The notes: a model not told the origin generated them from the sequence alone. 64,000 bases of DNA from Phycisphaerales bacterium (GCA_013140575.1 JABFSN010000184.1:1-64000); one strand, 5' to 3'. Counted from the stretch's first letter, positions 18,689 through 28,771 are shown. Translations and numbers: made by a program.

Positions 18689-18761
18689 GCCACCGTAGCT
18701 CAGTTGGCAGAGCAGCGGTTTTGTAAACCGCAGGTCGTGGGTTCGAGTCCCACCGGTGGCT
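18689..18761 (+). tRNA. tRNA-Thr (anticodon UGU)
   Basis: Cloverleaf: acceptor GCCACCG with CGGTGGC, discriminator T, D-arm GCTC-AGTTGGCA-GAGC, anticodon stem GCGGT/ACCGC around loop TTTGTAA (anticodon TGT, decoding ACA and related Thr codons), and T-arm GTGGG-TTCGAGT-CCCAC. The CCA end is not encoded. Confidence 0.95.
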
Positions 18762-19277
18762 TGATCGCACGCCTTCGCATCGCTTCGCAATTCATCGCCC
18801 TTTTCGGCAAAAGAACCCGTTCCCTTGATATGACAGCTTGCGGCACTCGGCGACGGCTTTTCGTCATGCGGCGCACCATTTCGCACCGTTTGGCGTCCCA
18901 ACCGCCGTCGTATCTGCTGTCGCGCGGAATCGTAGGTTCCCGTCGCACATTTGCGTTCGCGGTCTGGTCCGTTCGACGGGTACGACACGGCCGACAGGGC
19001 GTCGGCTTGCTCCCCGAACACCGTTTGCGAGCGGCGATCCATCGGTGGCGTGACCGTCGAGCCCTTGTGTTTGAACAAGCTCCCGCCCCCGTACGGCCGC
19101 TGCCGCTTTATCGTGCCACCTTTGCTTTCCGTTTGCCCCCCGCACCGGACGGCGGGCCGATACCAGCCCGTCGGGCTCATCGGTCTTGGCCGCGCCGCGC
19201 GATGCACGCTCCAGTTTTTCAACCGTCGAAATCGACGCCGCGGTCGGGCCGCGTGCCGCGATTTCCCGAATCGGCCA
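18762..19277. other. Intergenic region, nothing recognised
   Basis: About 515 bp between tRNA-Thr and the 3' end of the large secreted-protein gene. I see no gene, repeat or RNA that I can defend. Confidence 0.5.
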
Positions 19278-21884
19278 TCACGGACCGGCCGGGCAGTCGC
19301 AAGTATTGACGCCGGCGAAAGCGTCGAGGACGCCGAGGATGTCAAAAATGTCGATCGTCCCGTCACCGCTCGGGCAGCCGATCAGGTCGACGTTTGACTC
19401 CGTGCACGGGGCGATGAACACGCCGGCGAAGCCGTCCAGGACGCAAAGGATGTCGAAGATGTCCACGCCGGCGTCGTGGTTTACGTCGCCGAATTTGCGC
19501 TGCGGATGGTCGCAGTAACCGAACGCGCACGCGTCCTGCGTGCAGACGCTTTCGTCGTCACAGTCTACGGCGCTAACACAGGGCGCCGGGGCATCGGCCG
19601 CGTGCCAGAAGCCGTCGGAGAACTCGTAGTTGGCGCTGCCGACCACGCCCACGCCGCCGTGCTGGGCGGTGGAGGCGATCAGCGTGTAATTGCCTCCCAG
19701 CCGTTGCGACGCGTGTTCAATCTGGTTCGAGACCAGAATCACCTCAACCGGCCGCTGCGAGTCGTCGCCGCCACGATCGATTCCGGCCGCCGCGGTGTTC
19801 GATTCGCCGGGAACGGGCGCGATGCTCTGCGAGAGCGTGCCACCGCTGTTGATGTCGAACGCGACCAGACTGGCCGGACAATTGGGCGACTCGCATTCGT
19901 CGGGCACGCCGTTGATGTTGCAGTCGAAGCTGTCGCCGCGGCCGATGTCGCAGATGTCGGGCACGTCGTTGCCGTTGCATTCCGGCTGGCACTCGTCGGG
20001 CACGCCGTTGTCGTCGCAGTCCTCGCTGGTGTGGAAGGCGATGTCGCAGGTATCGGGCTGCAGGTTGTTGTTGCAGTCCAAGCTGGTCATGTCCGCCAGG
20101 TCGCATTCATCGGGGATCAGGTTTCCGTTGCAGTCTTCGCTGGTGCCCACCGCAATATCGCAGCCGTCGTCCTGCGTGTTGTTGTTGCAGTCGATGAACC
20201 CTGCCGGCGTCGGCTCCGACGCTTCGGGGCTCAGCGACGGCGGGACGATCCGTCCCCACCATGTTCCCCATCGGTCCGCGTTCGGCCCGACCCCGACGGA
20301 CGTGGCCGCGTACTCCTGAAGCGTCCAGATAGTGCGATCGTCCACCGGATCGATGCACGTGGCGCTGTAATCGCCCCAGCGGTTGGCGCCCGATCCGAAG
20401 TCCTTGAAGTAGGTGTCTTCACCGGCCTTCAACACATGGATCGGGCCCGTTGTTCCGGCGGAGTCTCCGCTGGCCCGACAGGCGTACACGGCTTCGGCGT
20501 AGCGGGTCGCGTCGCTGCGAGAGAATCCGAGGCACAGGTCATTGCCGCAGTTGACCGCGATGCTGGGGAAGAAATGATGCACGTCGAATCCGCCGTCCAA
20601 CACCCCGGACTGCACGATCGGGCTCGGCATGCCCGCCGGGTTGAGCTGATACCAGAACGCGGCCGTTCGATCGAGTGTGGGACTGGGCGCGGCCGGCAGC
20701 CCGCCGGAATGCGTGCACCAGACCGTGCCGTTGCGAAAGACGGCGTTGAGGATCCGCGGATCGTTGGTGCGGATGCGGCTGGACGAGCCGAGTTGTGGGG
20801 CGCTGATCTGGTAGTTTCGAAAGTTGTTGGCGACGGCAAAGAAGCCGGTCGCAGAGAAGACCGAGCCCGGGACGACGGACCAGACCGGCGCTGCGCCGCT
20901 GCCGGTGATTCGGGAGAAGCGGAGCAACTGGGCGTACGACGCAGTAATGTAATAGCCGGGATTGTCCACGATGTACATCACCGGCTCGCCGCCGTCATAG
21001 GTGAGGCAGGGCTGCAGCGTGAAGCTGGAGACCCCGCCGCTGGTATCGAAATACCGCGGAAAAATGGACAGCGTGAACGCGCCGCCCGCGAGCCAGGCGC
21101 TCTTGTCGATGACCCACATCTGGGCGCCGCCGAAGCTGTTGGTCGCGTTGGTGAACATGTTGTTGGTGATGGCCACCCAGGTGGAGTTGATGCCCACGCC
21201 GGGATAGTCGGCCCAGTAGGTGTCCGCCGCGTCGGCGTCGATGAAATAGAAACTCCACGTGCCGGTTGGGTCGTCCGTGGCGCTGGCGGCGAAACAGACT
21301 CTGGAAAATGGGCTGCGCGATTGCGCTACCGCGACCGCGATCCATCGATTGCTCAGCGAATCGAAGTGCACCTTGGGATCGAACGGCGTGCTGGCCACGG
21401 ATGCCCAAAACGTCTGCAGAGAGACGCGGCTGATCAGACAGCCGTTCTTGTTCTGAATCTGAACCTGCGAGTTGAGCATGGTGACGACGTGATTGGGCCC
21501 CACGGCGCCCATGGTGTCCGGGGGAATGGTCACCCCGTTGTCGGGCAGACCGATGAAGTCCTCAACTAATGCCGGCTCTCCGCCGCCGGCGGCACAGCTT
21601 CCGGCGGCCGAAAAGGGCGGCGAGGATTCCGCACGCTCAATCCCGATGGACGAACGGTTGATTCCGTCCGCCGACGACAAGGGACGGGGCGGCGGACCCT
21701 CCAGAAACGGGATCACCTGCGCCGTCTCGGGACCGGGAGGCAGCGCCGCTCGGTGCAATCCCTGAACGATTTCGTCCCACGTCAGCACGGCCGCGGGTTC
21801 CATGCGGATGTGTTCCGGCTGGGGCGCGTCCGGCGCCGCCCCGCAGGCCAACACCAGCACCGTGAGCGTTTGTGTCAGAAGCAT
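19278..21884 (-). CDS. Large secreted protein with DCNxNxxPDxCD repeats and dockerin-like C-terminus
   Basis: An 868-residue exported protein. A signal peptide (MLLTQTLTVLVLACGAA) is followed by a ~500-residue globular part with extracellular-style sequence (NGVTIPPDTMGAVGPNHVVT, VDNPGYYITASYAQLLRFSR), possibly a beta-propeller or sialidase-like fold. Then come about seven Asn/Asp/Cys repeats of the type EDCNGNLIPDECD and DCNNNLQPDTCDI. The C-terminus has two dockerin-like calcium-loop repeats (GDVNHDAGVDIFDILCVLDG and GDGTIDIFDILGVLDAFAGV). Such repeats are typical of Planctomycetota secreted proteins. The Asp/Asn loops suggest calcium binding, and the two end repeats suggest anchoring or docking. 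No catalytic motif is identified. A 697-codon antisense open frame here is a shadow. Confidence 0.8.
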   Translation of the reverse strand: MLLTQTLTVLVLACGAAPDAPQPEHIRMEPAAVLTWDEIVQGLHRAALPPGPETAQVIPFLEGPPPRPLSSADGINRSSIGIERAESSPPFSAAGSCAAGGGEPALVEDFIGLPDNGVTIPPDTMGAVGPNHVVTMLNSQVQIQNKNGCLISRVSLQTFWASVASTPFDPKVHFDSLSNRWIAVAVAQSRSPFSRVCFAASATDDPTGTWSFYFIDADAADTYWADYPGVGINSTWVAITNNMFTNATNSFGGAQMWVIDKSAWLAGGAFTLSIFPRYFDTSGGVSSFTLQPCLTYDGGEPVMYIVDNPGYYITASYAQLLRFSRITGSGAAPVWSVVPGSVFSATGFFAVANNFRNYQISAPQLGSSSRIRTNDPRILNAVFRNGTVWCTHSGGLPAAPSPTLDRTAAFWYQLNPAGMPSPIVQSGVLDGGFDVHHFFPSIAVNCGNDLCLGFSRSDATRYAEAVYACRASGDSAGTTGPIHVLKAGEDTYFKDFGSGANRWGDYSATCIDPVDDRTIWTLQEYAATSVGVGPNADRWGTWWGRIVPPSLSPEASEPTPAGFIDCNNNTQDDGCDIAVGTSEDCNGNLIPDECDLADMTSLDCNNNLQPDTCDIAFHTSEDCDDNGVPDECQPECNGNDVPDICDIGRGDSFDCNINGVPDECESPNCPASLVAFDINSGGTLSQSIAPVPGESNTAAAGIDRGGDDSQRPVEVILVSNQIEHASQRLGGNYTLIASTAQHGGVGVVGSANYEFSDGFWHAADAPAPCVSAVDCDDESVCTQDACAFGYCDHPQRKFGDVNHDAGVDIFDILCVLDGFAGVFIAPCTESNVDLIGCPSGDGTIDIFDILGVLDAFAGVNTCDCPAGP

Positions 21885-22263
21885 CTCATTCCCTCCGTTC
21901 TCTGGGGTCCGTACCTGCGCGCCGCTTCAAACGGCGGCCCCGCTGACCCTTCGTGACCCAAACCGTTCGTTTCCGAGCGCCGACGCCCCCGGTACGATCG
22001 TCGCCGCGATTCACGCCCCCCCGAGCCCACGGTTCCCAGCCCCAGCGGGCCTTCATTTCCACGCCGCCGCCGGCTTCATCCGTGCGTTCTTCCCTTCACA
22101 CCTTCGAACCTTCTCCCCCCCCGTCCCTCCGGGCCTTCGTGCATGTTTCGTCACTTTACCCACATAATCCACGCCACCAACGCGGCTTTACCTCGCCTCG
22201 TCTGCCCGATAAAATGCTCTTGCCGGCGCACGTGATGAGAGACCGGAAAGGAGCAAACGGGCC
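21885..22263. other. Intergenic region, likely divergent promoters
   Basis: About 380 bp between the divergent secreted-protein gene and the toxin-antitoxin pair. Pyrimidine-rich with no coding signal. GGAAAGGAG ends about 10 nt before the antitoxin ATG. Confidence 0.5.
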
Positions 22264-22467
22264 ATGCACGCAATCCGCGGAAGATTCGACGGCGAGAAAG
22301 TTACAGTCCCCGACGCGGCGCTCCAATTGCCCCCCGGCGAAGTGATCGTGGTGTTCGTCGAACGCGGCGATGAACCAGCCGACCGCGACGCTTGGATCAA
22401 GTCCCAGGAACGTGCCTTCGCCGAAGTCTGGACCAACGCCGAGGACGCCGTTTATGACACGATTTGA
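22264..22467 (+). CDS. Antitoxin of a MazEF/PemIK-type pair
   Basis: A 67-residue protein. The N-terminal part (AIRGRFDGEKVTVPDAALQL) is short-strand rich, as in SpoVT/AbrB-like antitoxins. The acidic C-terminal tail (ERAFAEVWTNAEDAVYD) is the sort that occupies the toxin groove. An AAAGGAG stands upstream of ATG 22264. Its stop overlaps the toxin gene start by 14 bp. It should neutralise the toxin and autoregulate the pair; this is family-based inference, as the antitoxin family itself is not firmly recognised. Confidence 0.7.
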   Translation: MHAIRGRFDGEKVTVPDAALQLPPGEVIVVFVERGDEPADRDAWIKSQERAFAEVWTNAEDAVYDTI

Positions 22468-22798
22468 ACCGGGCGACGTCGTCCTCGTTCGGTTTCCATT
22501 CACCAACCTCTCCGCGGTCAAGAAACGACCGGCGTTGGTCGTCAGCCCGGGCGATTTCACAGACCGGCACGGCGACGTGGTCATCGTGGCCTTGACCAGC
22601 CAACCGCAACCGACCGAAGAGGACAGCCTGCAGGGGTGGATGACGGCCGGACTGCTCAAGGAAACCTGGCTCAAGCCGCTGATCGGGACGGTCGCCGCCG
22701 GAGTTGTCGAGCGACGATTGGGGAGTCTTTCACCGTACGACCGGTCGCGAGTCGCCGCCACCCTTCGCCGCCTCATCGCATCCATGTTCCGTGGGTGA
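22454..22798 (+). CDS. MazF/PemK-family endoribonuclease toxin
   Basis: A 114-residue toxin of the MazF/PemK/CcdB fold, which cleaves mRNA at short sequences in the absence of its antitoxin. FEPGDVVLVRFPFTNLSAVK then KRPALVVSPGDF matches the family's 'GDIv.v.fp..ss..KkRPalVls' opening. DVVIVALTSQPQ and the turn LLKETWLKPLIGTVAAGVVE give the remaining conserved strands (the usual '..s.v....i.ti....i'). ATG 22454 is chosen because it starts right before the fold and overlaps the antitoxin. Length is normal. Confidence 0.9.
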   Translation: MTRFEPGDVVLVRFPFTNLSAVKKRPALVVSPGDFTDRHGDVVIVALTSQPQPTEEDSLQGWMTAGLLKETWLKPLIGTVAAGVVERRLGSLSPYDRSRVAATLRRLIASMFRG

Positions 22799-22839
22799 GA
22801 CGTCATGTCGTCATTCCTGGTTCCCTTCGCGTAACGCCT

Positions 22840-23727
22840 TCACTTCACCCGCATGATCCAGACGACCGACATGTTCGTCGGGCGAACGTACGCGAATATA
22901 GCCGACTCAACGGGGGTGTTTGCGCACCAACAGGCAGGCGAACCATTGTTCTGATTGACGTCAAAAGTGCGGATTCCGTCGTGCTCAAAGGCCCAATTAT
23001 TTGCGTGCGACGTTCGGTACTGCTGTCCGGCCCCACTGTTGCCGTCGTAGACGAAAGTGGCATCCTGCAGGTTCCCGGAGCCCATTCCACCCCTGAGGAA
23101 CCTTCCTCCACCCGTGTATCCAACGGGCGGCGTGTCATTCAACGGTGGGATCAGTTGCCCGTTCAGCGGACTGCCGGAGGCGTTGATCGTCGCCGTCCCG
23201 CTCGGATTCGTGCATTCGATCCATCCGTCGGGCAACGCGGGCACTCCGGGCAGATTCTTGTGCCACGCAATGATCGACCCGATCGGCGGTTGGAACGCGG
23301 CCTGGTGCGAATAGGGCGAGGCCGCCAGCGCGTGGTCCGGCGTCAGTTGTTGAAACCCGTTGACCCCGTCGTTGAACCAGATGCGCAGCTTGGTGTCACC
23401 CGCGTTGAACACCGACGGCGCGAGGGCTGTCATGGTGTAGGCCGGTCCCGTGCCGCCCAGCAGCACGCTGTAAACGCCGGCGTTTACCGTGACGTCCTCG
23501 TGGGCGTTGGGCACGCCGTTGAGCACCAGGTTGGAATTGTCGTTGGTCCATAGATTCACCCCCGCGGCATCGACCACCGCGAACTTGAACTGCCCCGCGC
23601 CGTCGAACGGCACCCCGTCGACCTTCACCACACCCTGATGATTAATCGTCTGCGGCGCGTCGGCCAGCGCCGCCCGACCCGTGAACGCCGCGACCAGTGC
23701 GATTGTCAGTGCCATTACTTGACGCAT
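22840..23727 (-). CDS. Secreted protein with phage tail-collar-like C-terminal domain
   Basis: A 295-residue exported protein. The signal peptide MRQVMALTIALVAAFTGRAA ends near ALA-DAPQ. The first half (INHQGVVKVDGVPFDGAGQF, KFAVVDAAGVNLWTND, SPYSHQAAFQ) is a pattern common in secreted proteins of Planctomycetota and Myxobacteria. The second half resembles a tail-fibre collar domain: PPIGSIIAWHKNLPGVPALP, then PDGWIECTNPSG, then GGGRFLRGG. No enzymatic motif is seen. It stands alone and convergent to the toxin gene. A role as a surface or appendage component is possible but unproven. Confidence 0.7.
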   Translation of the reverse strand: MRQVMALTIALVAAFTGRAALADAPQTINHQGVVKVDGVPFDGAGQFKFAVVDAAGVNLWTNDNSNLVLNGVPNAHEDVTVNAGVYSVLLGGTGPAYTMTALAPSVFNAGDTKLRIWFNDGVNGFQQLTPDHALAASPYSHQAAFQPPIGSIIAWHKNLPGVPALPDGWIECTNPSGTATINASGSPLNGQLIPPLNDTPPVGYTGGGRFLRGGMGSGNLQDATFVYDGNSGAGQQYRTSHANNWAFEHDGIRTFDVNQNNGSPACWCANTPVESAIFAYVRPTNMSVVWIMRVK

Positions 23728-24451
23728 CGACCCGCCTCCTTCCGAAGAATTGCCCGTGATTCAATACCACCGCCCACGCGACTCGCGGCGCAGCCCGCCG
23801 ATCGACCCACCCACCGCCGAAGCGCCGGGCTACCCGGCCGTCAGACCCGATCGGCCGCCGCACCTGCCCGTGATGTCCCGATTGATGGTCGCTGTCGTGA
23901 CCAACCCACGTCCGAATCTACAGCGCCCCCCCCCCCAACGAGTCAAGAAAAATCCGTTGGAAATGGAAAACAACTTTTACGCGTTGCTTGGGAAGCGCGG
24001 ATCGAGACGTGCGAAGGCAGAAACAGCGAGTGATCACCCGCCGGGCGGGCGGCTTACGGCGGTGGGTTTGCGTAATCGGTGGGTGAGGCTCGGCCGGCCG
24101 TCGTTCGCCCCAGCGGGGCGACGGACGGTGGCCACGGGGGGCGATGCGCCGCATCGCGAAACCCGTGGAAACCGTGCCGCATGAATTCCAGCCCCGGCGG
24201 GCGCGGAGGAAAGGTCACAGCCAGCGCCACGCGGGCGCCGGTCCGCACGTGTAGGCCGAGCGACGGCGGGGGAATTCCGCGCTTCACTCCTCGGCGGAAG
24301 AGCTGCGCGGCACCCACCCACGGAAGTTGGTGGGCCGTGCCCACCCTACAACTGCGAGAAAAAGGTGGGCGGTGCCCACCCTGCGATTACGTGTACACGG
24401 GCAAGATGCCCGTGCCGCGAGCGAAACACGGGCGCGACGCCCGTGCCACGA
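23728..24451. other. Intergenic region rich in palindromic repeats
   Basis: About 720 bp without a credible gene. A run of ten C at about 23929 is present, and the second half holds palindromes (separate entry). Confidence 0.55.
24325..24445. repeat. Tandem set of four palindromes
   Basis: GGTGGGCCGTGCCCACC (about 24328-24344), GGTGGGCGGTGCCCACC (about 24364-24380), CACGGGCAAGATGCCCGTG (24396-24414) and CACGGGCGCGACGCCCGTG (24427-24445). The third type recurs at 63595-63613. They lie directly downstream of the clpC stop. Confidence 0.75.
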
Positions 24452-26986
24452 CTATGTCGCTTCCGAAACTTCGCCCGCGGCGACGGGTTCGGGTTCGGCG
24501 TGGCCGCGTTTTTCGCCCTTGAAGACGAGCATTTCGAGGTCGTCGTCGGACTCGCCGCGTTTGACGTCGACCACCACCGTGTCGCATTCAACATAGTCGT
24601 CGCGCAGAATGGCCTCGGACAATGCGTCTTCGACGTATTGCTCAATGGCCCGGCGCAGCGGGCGGGCGCCGAATTTTTCGTCGGTGCCGCGGTCGATCAG
24701 GAAATCCTTGGCGCCCTGCGTGAGCACCAATTCGAGGTTCTTGGCCCGCAGACGGTCGGCCAGCTTTTTGACCTCCAGATCGACGATCAAGGTCATATCC
24801 TTGTGCGTGAGCTTGCGGAAGACAATGATCTCATCGACGCGGTTGATGAACTCCGGCCGGAAGTAGTTCTCCATCTCGGCCTTTAACGTGGTCTTCATTT
24901 TGTCGTACGAGACGTCTTCGTCGCGTTTCTGGAAGCCGAAGGCCTCCTGATGCGTGATTTTCGCGGCGCCGATGTTGCTGGTCATGATCAAAATCGTGTT
25001 CTTGAAATCGACGTGCCGGCCGAAGGAGTCGGTCAGACGACCCTCTTCCATGATCTGCAACAGCATGTTGAACACGTCGGGATGGGCCTTCTCGATTTCA
25101 TCGAGCAGGATGACCGAGTAGGGGCGGCGGCGGACGCGTTCGGTCAGTTGACCGCCTTCTTCATAACCCACGTAACCCGGGGGAGCGCCGATCAACCGCG
25201 ACACGTTGTGCTTTTCCATGTATTCGGACATGTCCAGCACCAGCAACGCGTCGGCGTCGCCGAACATGAACTCGGCGAGGCACTTGGCCAGATAAGTCTT
25301 GCCCACGCCGGACGGGCCGACGAACACGAAACTCCCCATCGGACGGTTCTGGTCCTTCAGACCGCTGCGGCTGCGGCGGACCGAACGGGCGACGGCGTTG
25401 ACGGCCTCATGCTGGCTGACGACGCGTTTGTGCAGTTGATCTTCCAACGCCAGGAGCCGCTGGGCTTCGTCCTTGGCCATGCGCGTCAGCGGGATGCCGG
25501 TCATGCTGGCGACGACCTCGCACATGACTTCGTCGTCGACCACGCCGTCGATCTCCTTGGACTGGTCGCGCCATTCCTGCTTGACCTCGCGTTTCTTGAT
25601 TTTGAGCGACTCGGCCTTGTCGCGCAGCTCGGCCGCCCGTTCGTAATCGGCGGCGCGGACGGCCTCGTCCTTCTCGTTCAACAGGTGTTGAATCTCCTCC
25701 TCGATCTTGGTGAGGCTGGGCGGTTTGGTCATGGAGCGCAGACGCAGACGGGCGCCGGCTTCGTCGATCACGTCGATGGCCTTGTCGGGCTGCACGCGCC
25801 CGGGGATGTAACGGGTGGACAGATCGACGGCCTGAAGCAGCGATTCGTCGGTGTAGCGAACGCGGTGATGGGCTTCGTATCGGTCGCGCAGCCCGCGGAG
25901 GATTTCGACGGTATGGTCGCGATTGGGCGGCTCCACGATGATCTGTTGGAATCGACGTTCCAACGCCCCGTCTTTCTCGATGTATTTCCGGTATTCATCG
26001 AGCGTGGTGGCGCCGATGCACTGAATTTCGCCGCGACTGAGCGCGGGTTTCAGCACGTTGGACGCGTCGATGGCGCCCTCGGCCCCGCCGGCGCCCACCA
26101 GCGTGTGCAGTTCATCAATAAACAAGATGATATTGCGAGCCCGGCGGACCTCGTTCATCACCGATTTGATGCGTTCCTCGAATTGACCGCGATATTTGGT
26201 GCCCGCGACCATCATGGCCAGATCGAGCACGACGATGCGGCGGTCGGCCAGCAGCTCGGGAATGTCGTTGCCCACGATTTTCTGGGCCAGACCTTCCACG
26301 ATCGCGGTCTTGCCCACGCCGGCCTCGCCCAGCAGCACGGGATTGTTCTTCTGACGGCGGCACAGAATCTGCACCACCCGGTCGATCTCGTTGGTCCGCC
26401 CGATGACCGGATCGAGCTTGCCCTCGCGGGCCAGTTCGGTCAGGTCGCGGCCGAATGAATCCAACGCGGGCGTCCGGCTCTTGCCCTTCTTGGCCTCGGC
26501 GCCACCACCGCCGCCGCCACCGGCCGGGGCGCCTTCCTCCGATTCGCTGTTGGCGCCGAGCAGGTTCAGCACTTCCTCGCGTACCTCATCAAGCTTCAAT
26601 CCCAAGTTCATCAGCACTTGTGCGGCCACGCCGTCCTGCTCGCGGAGCAGACCCAGCAGCAGATGTTCGGTGCCGACGTAGTTGTGGTTCAGATTGCGTG
26701 CTTCTTCGATGGCGTATTCGATGACCTTCTTGGCCCGCGGGGTTTGCGGAAGCTTGCCCATGGTGACCATGTCGGGACCGCTCTTGACCAGCTTCTCGAC
26801 TTCCATGCGGACCTTGCGCAGGTCCACATCGAGATTCTTCAGCACGTTGGCGCCGACGCCGGAACCCTCCTTGACCAGCCCCAGCAACACATGCTCGGTT
26901 CCGATGTATTCGTGGTTGAAACGCTGGGCTTCCTGATTGGCCAGCGCCATCACCTTCCGCGCTCGATCGGTAAACCGTTCAAACAT
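24452..26986 (-). CDS. clpC: ATP-dependent Clp protease ATP-binding subunit ClpC
   Basis: An 844-residue class I Hsp100 unfoldase that feeds ClpP. Two N-terminal Clp repeats are present ([20 protein letters not shown] then [36 protein letters not shown]). A Gly-rich linker leads to AAA-1 with Walker [14 protein letters not shown] and Walker [16 protein letters not shown]. The UVR/M-domain is [23 protein letters not shown]-2 has [20 protein letters not shown] and [20 protein letters not shown], and a C-terminal D2 small domain follows. The UVR segment separates ClpC from ClpB and ClpA. Length is typical. No CIRCE or CtsR-like box was seen in the 474 bp upstream. No clpP in the window. Confidence 0.97.
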   Translation of the reverse strand: MFERFTDRARKVMALANQEAQRFNHEYIGTEHVLLGLVKEGSGVGANVLKNLDVDLRKVRMEVEKLVKSGPDMVTMGKLPQTPRAKKVIEYAIEEARNLNHNYVGTEHLLLGLLREQDGVAAQVLMNLGLKLDEVREEVLNLLGANSESEEGAPAGGGGGGGAEAKKGKSRTPALDSFGRDLTELAREGKLDPVIGRTNEIDRVVQILCRRQKNNPVLLGEAGVGKTAIVEGLAQKIVGNDIPELLADRRIVVLDLAMMVAGTKYRGQFEERIKSVMNEVRRARNIILFIDELHTLVGAGGAEGAIDASNVLKPALSRGEIQCIGATTLDEYRKYIEKDGALERRFQQIIVEPPNRDHTVEILRGLRDRYEAHHRVRYTDESLLQAVDLSTRYIPGRVQPDKAIDVIDEAGARLRLRSMTKPPSLTKIEEEIQHLLNEKDEAVRAADYERAAELRDKAESLKIKKREVKQEWRDQSKEIDGVVDDEVMCEVVASMTGIPLTRMAKDEAQRLLALEDQLHKRVVSQHEAVNAVARSVRRSRSGLKDQNRPMGSFVFVGPSGVGKTYLAKCLAEFMFGDADALLVLDMSEYMEKHNVSRLIGAPPGYVGYEEGGQLTERVRRRPYSVILLDEIEKAHPDVFNMLLQIMEEGRLTDSFGRHVDFKNTILIMTSNIGAAKITHQEAFGFQKRDEDVSYDKMKTTLKAEMENYFRPEFINRVDEIIVFRKLTHKDMTLIVDLEVKKLADRLRAKNLELVLTQGAKDFLIDRGTDEKFGARPLRRAIEQYVEDALSEAILRDDYVECDTVVVDVKRGESDDDLEMLVFKGEKRGHAEPEPVAAGEVSEAT

Positions 26987-27460
26987 CTTCCCTGGTCTCC
27001 TTCTCGCGGCGGCCGCAAGGACATTCGCGGACCCGACGGCGTCGTGGGGTTCGCGGGTTCATTTCACGGCGGAACCGCGATCTTTCTATCGACCGATTCG
27101 CGCGGCACCACGCATTGACGACCTCGCGCCGGGATTGATCGGACGCTCGTTCGCCGTCTCCCCTTGATTCGCACCGCGTCGTGGGATTCTACCCGTGGTA
27201 TTGGGACCCATCAAGTCGGGCGGGAGCAGTATTCGGGGGCCATGGTTGGTGACCTTGGGTCTCGCGAAGCCGTTCAAGGCACCAGGCGCAGGCCCGGTGA
27301 CGACGGAATCGAACTGGCAGTAGCTCGCGTCATCCACGCAGTGCGTCGCCTGAAAAACCGGAATCGACTCCCCTATCGCTAAAGCGGGAAACCACCGCGA
27401 CGCGAATGCCCGTGCCGCCCGCCAACCGTTCGTGCGTCCCGAAACGCCGGACCCATGACC
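26987..27460. other. Intergenic region upstream of clpC
   Basis: About 474 bp between clpC and the next minus-strand gene. It should hold the clpC promoter, but I cannot place -35/-10 boxes with confidence. A tRNA- or SRP-like impression around 27285-27330 did not hold up. Confidence 0.45.
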
Positions 27461-28033
27461 CTACCGCGTCACCGGCGAGCGTAGCGCCCGTCGGGCAACC
27501 GTGCGTGTTTCGGCATCACGGGCCAGTGCCAGCACGCGCCGCCACGCGCGCCCGGCCTCGGTGTGCGATCCCATTTCCGTCATCAGCTCGGCCCAACAGG
27601 CGTTGGCCGGCACATCTTCGTCGTTGATGGTCAACGCGGTCTCCAGCAAGTGTCGGGCCTCGACCATGCGACCATCGCGGATCGCCCCCCGGGCGCGTTC
27701 GGCCAGCGCGGCCAGCTCGCGATTGATTTCGGGATTCATCGTGTGGCCGATGCGCAGCGCCATCAGCCATTGCCCCCACCACCACACACCGACCGCGGCC
27801 AATCCGGCCGGAATGCCGACCCACCGCGGGATCGTGACCGGGATGATCAGCCAGCCGAGCAGCGCGATCTGCGCGAGCACGCAGAACAACATGGCCACGG
27901 CGAACCCGAGCCACTCGCGGCGCAGCACGATGAGCCCGGCGCCGGGGACGATCAGGTTCAGGATGCGTGCGCGGCGAGTGGACAGGGTGATGGCTCCTTC
28001 GTTTTCGGCCGGTTCGAGCGAATACGACATCAT
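27461..28033 (-). CDS. Membrane protein with C-terminal TPR-like segment, unknown function
   Basis: A 190-residue protein. Two to four hydrophobic helices fall in the first half (ILNLIVPGAGLIVLRREWLG, FAVAMLFCVLAQIALLGWLI, VGIPAGLAAVGVWWWGQWLM). A soluble helical C-terminus with TPR-like wording follows (AIRDGRMVEARHLLETALTI, CWAELMTEMGSHTEAGRAWR). The architecture suggests a small membrane-anchored scaffold; the family is not recognised. It is divergent from the lipoprotein gene at 28121 with 87 bp between. Confidence 0.65.
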   Translation of the reverse strand: MMSYSLEPAENEGAITLSTRRARILNLIVPGAGLIVLRREWLGFAVAMLFCVLAQIALLGWLIIPVTIPRWVGIPAGLAAVGVWWWGQWLMALRIGHTMNPEINRELAALAERARGAIRDGRMVEARHLLETALTINDEDVPANACWAELMTEMGSHTEAGRAWRRVLALARDAETRTVARRALRSPVTR

Positions 28034-28120
28034 AGTGCGGTCGGGCGGCGGAGGCTACGACCTTGCTCGTTGGGCGTTGCTGTTGATAATGGGCGGCACG
28101 GCGATCAGGAGGTCAATGCG

Positions 28121-28666
28121 ATGCGGCAATTACATGGATGGCTCGGCGCGGCGTTGATGGTGGTGAGCGTCGGTTGCGACACAACCGGCGTCCGACGCGA
28201 TCACGGTTCCTATCAGCGGCAACGGTTCATGGGTGTGGAGTTCGCCGCGGCGATGGCCGCCGCCGAGCGCGCCGTCGGCGAGCATTTCGCCATCGCCGAG
28301 CGCGACGCCGACGCGGGCGTGGTGCGTTCGGAACCAACCGAAGGCGGCGCGGGCGAGGCCGGCGATCCCGCCCACGTCAACTTGGGCACGCCGTCGCGGG
28401 CCCGGCGGCTGGCCGAGGTGCGCGTGGTGCGCGACGGCGACGAGATCGAGGTGCTGTGCCGGGTGCAGTTGCAGCAGTTGGAGACCGACCCGTTCCGCTC
28501 GCGGCAGTACGACCGCGGCACGTTCGACGAGCCGACCGACTCGCCCGCCGAACGCGACGCGAGCACGACGCCCGAGCAGAATGCCCTGTGGCAGACCCGC
28601 CGGCGCGATCGGATGATGGAACGGGCGATTCTCGCAGCCGTGGCCGAACAACTCGGCCGGACTTGA
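28121..28666 (+). CDS. Predicted lipoprotein, unknown function
   Basis: A 181-residue exported protein with a perfect Shine-Dalgarno AGGAGG 8 nt before ATG 28121. This decides the start, although the frame is open far upstream. The signal MRQLHGWLGAALMVVSVGCD has a lipobox VSVGC. The mature part is charged (FAAAMAAAERAVGEHFAIAE, then RRLAEVRVVRDGDEIEVLCR) and ends in a helix ERAILAAVAEQLGRT. No known domain. It is likely tethered to a membrane leaflet on the periplasmic side. Confidence 0.7.
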   Translation: MRQLHGWLGAALMVVSVGCDTTGVRRDHGSYQRQRFMGVEFAAAMAAAERAVGEHFAIAERDADAGVVRSEPTEGGAGEAGDPAHVNLGTPSRARRLAEVRVVRDGDEIEVLCRVQLQQLETDPFRSRQYDRGTFDEPTDSPAERDASTTPEQNALWQTRRRDRMMERAILAAVAEQLGRT

Positions 28667-28733
28667 CTGGCGCGATCGCACGCGGCGCCGAGTGGCTCGG
28701 GAGGGCGGCTTTCACCTGTCGCTGGTCAGCGGG

Positions 28734-28771
28734 GGGTGGCACGGACAACGGTACTCCGTTGTCCGTGTGCG
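28734..28771. repeat. Palindromic repeat, family C, copy 1
   Basis: GGTGGCACGGACAACGGTAC followed by its near-complement TCCGTTGTCCGTGTGCG gives a hairpin (ACGGACAACGG/CCGTTGTCCGT). An almost identical 38-nt copy occurs at 59912-59950. Confidence 0.75.

Noticed and set aside
19476-21569. 697-codon open frame on the plus strand opposite the large secreted protein.
   Set aside because: Arg/Val/Ala-rich shadow without signal peptide or domains; the opposite strand has a signal peptide and recognised repeats.
23929-23938. Run of about ten C as a phase-variable tract.
   Set aside because: It lies in non-coding DNA away from any promoter I can place, so no gene is known to be switched.
24950-26458. 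502-codon plus-strand frame inside clpC.
   Set aside because: Antisense shadow of clpC.
27280-27360. CAGGCCCGGTGACGACGG recalls the SRP RNA core or a tRNA-like element.
   Set aside because: The GGAAGG/AGCAG consensus of SRP RNA is missing and no cloverleaf could be drawn.
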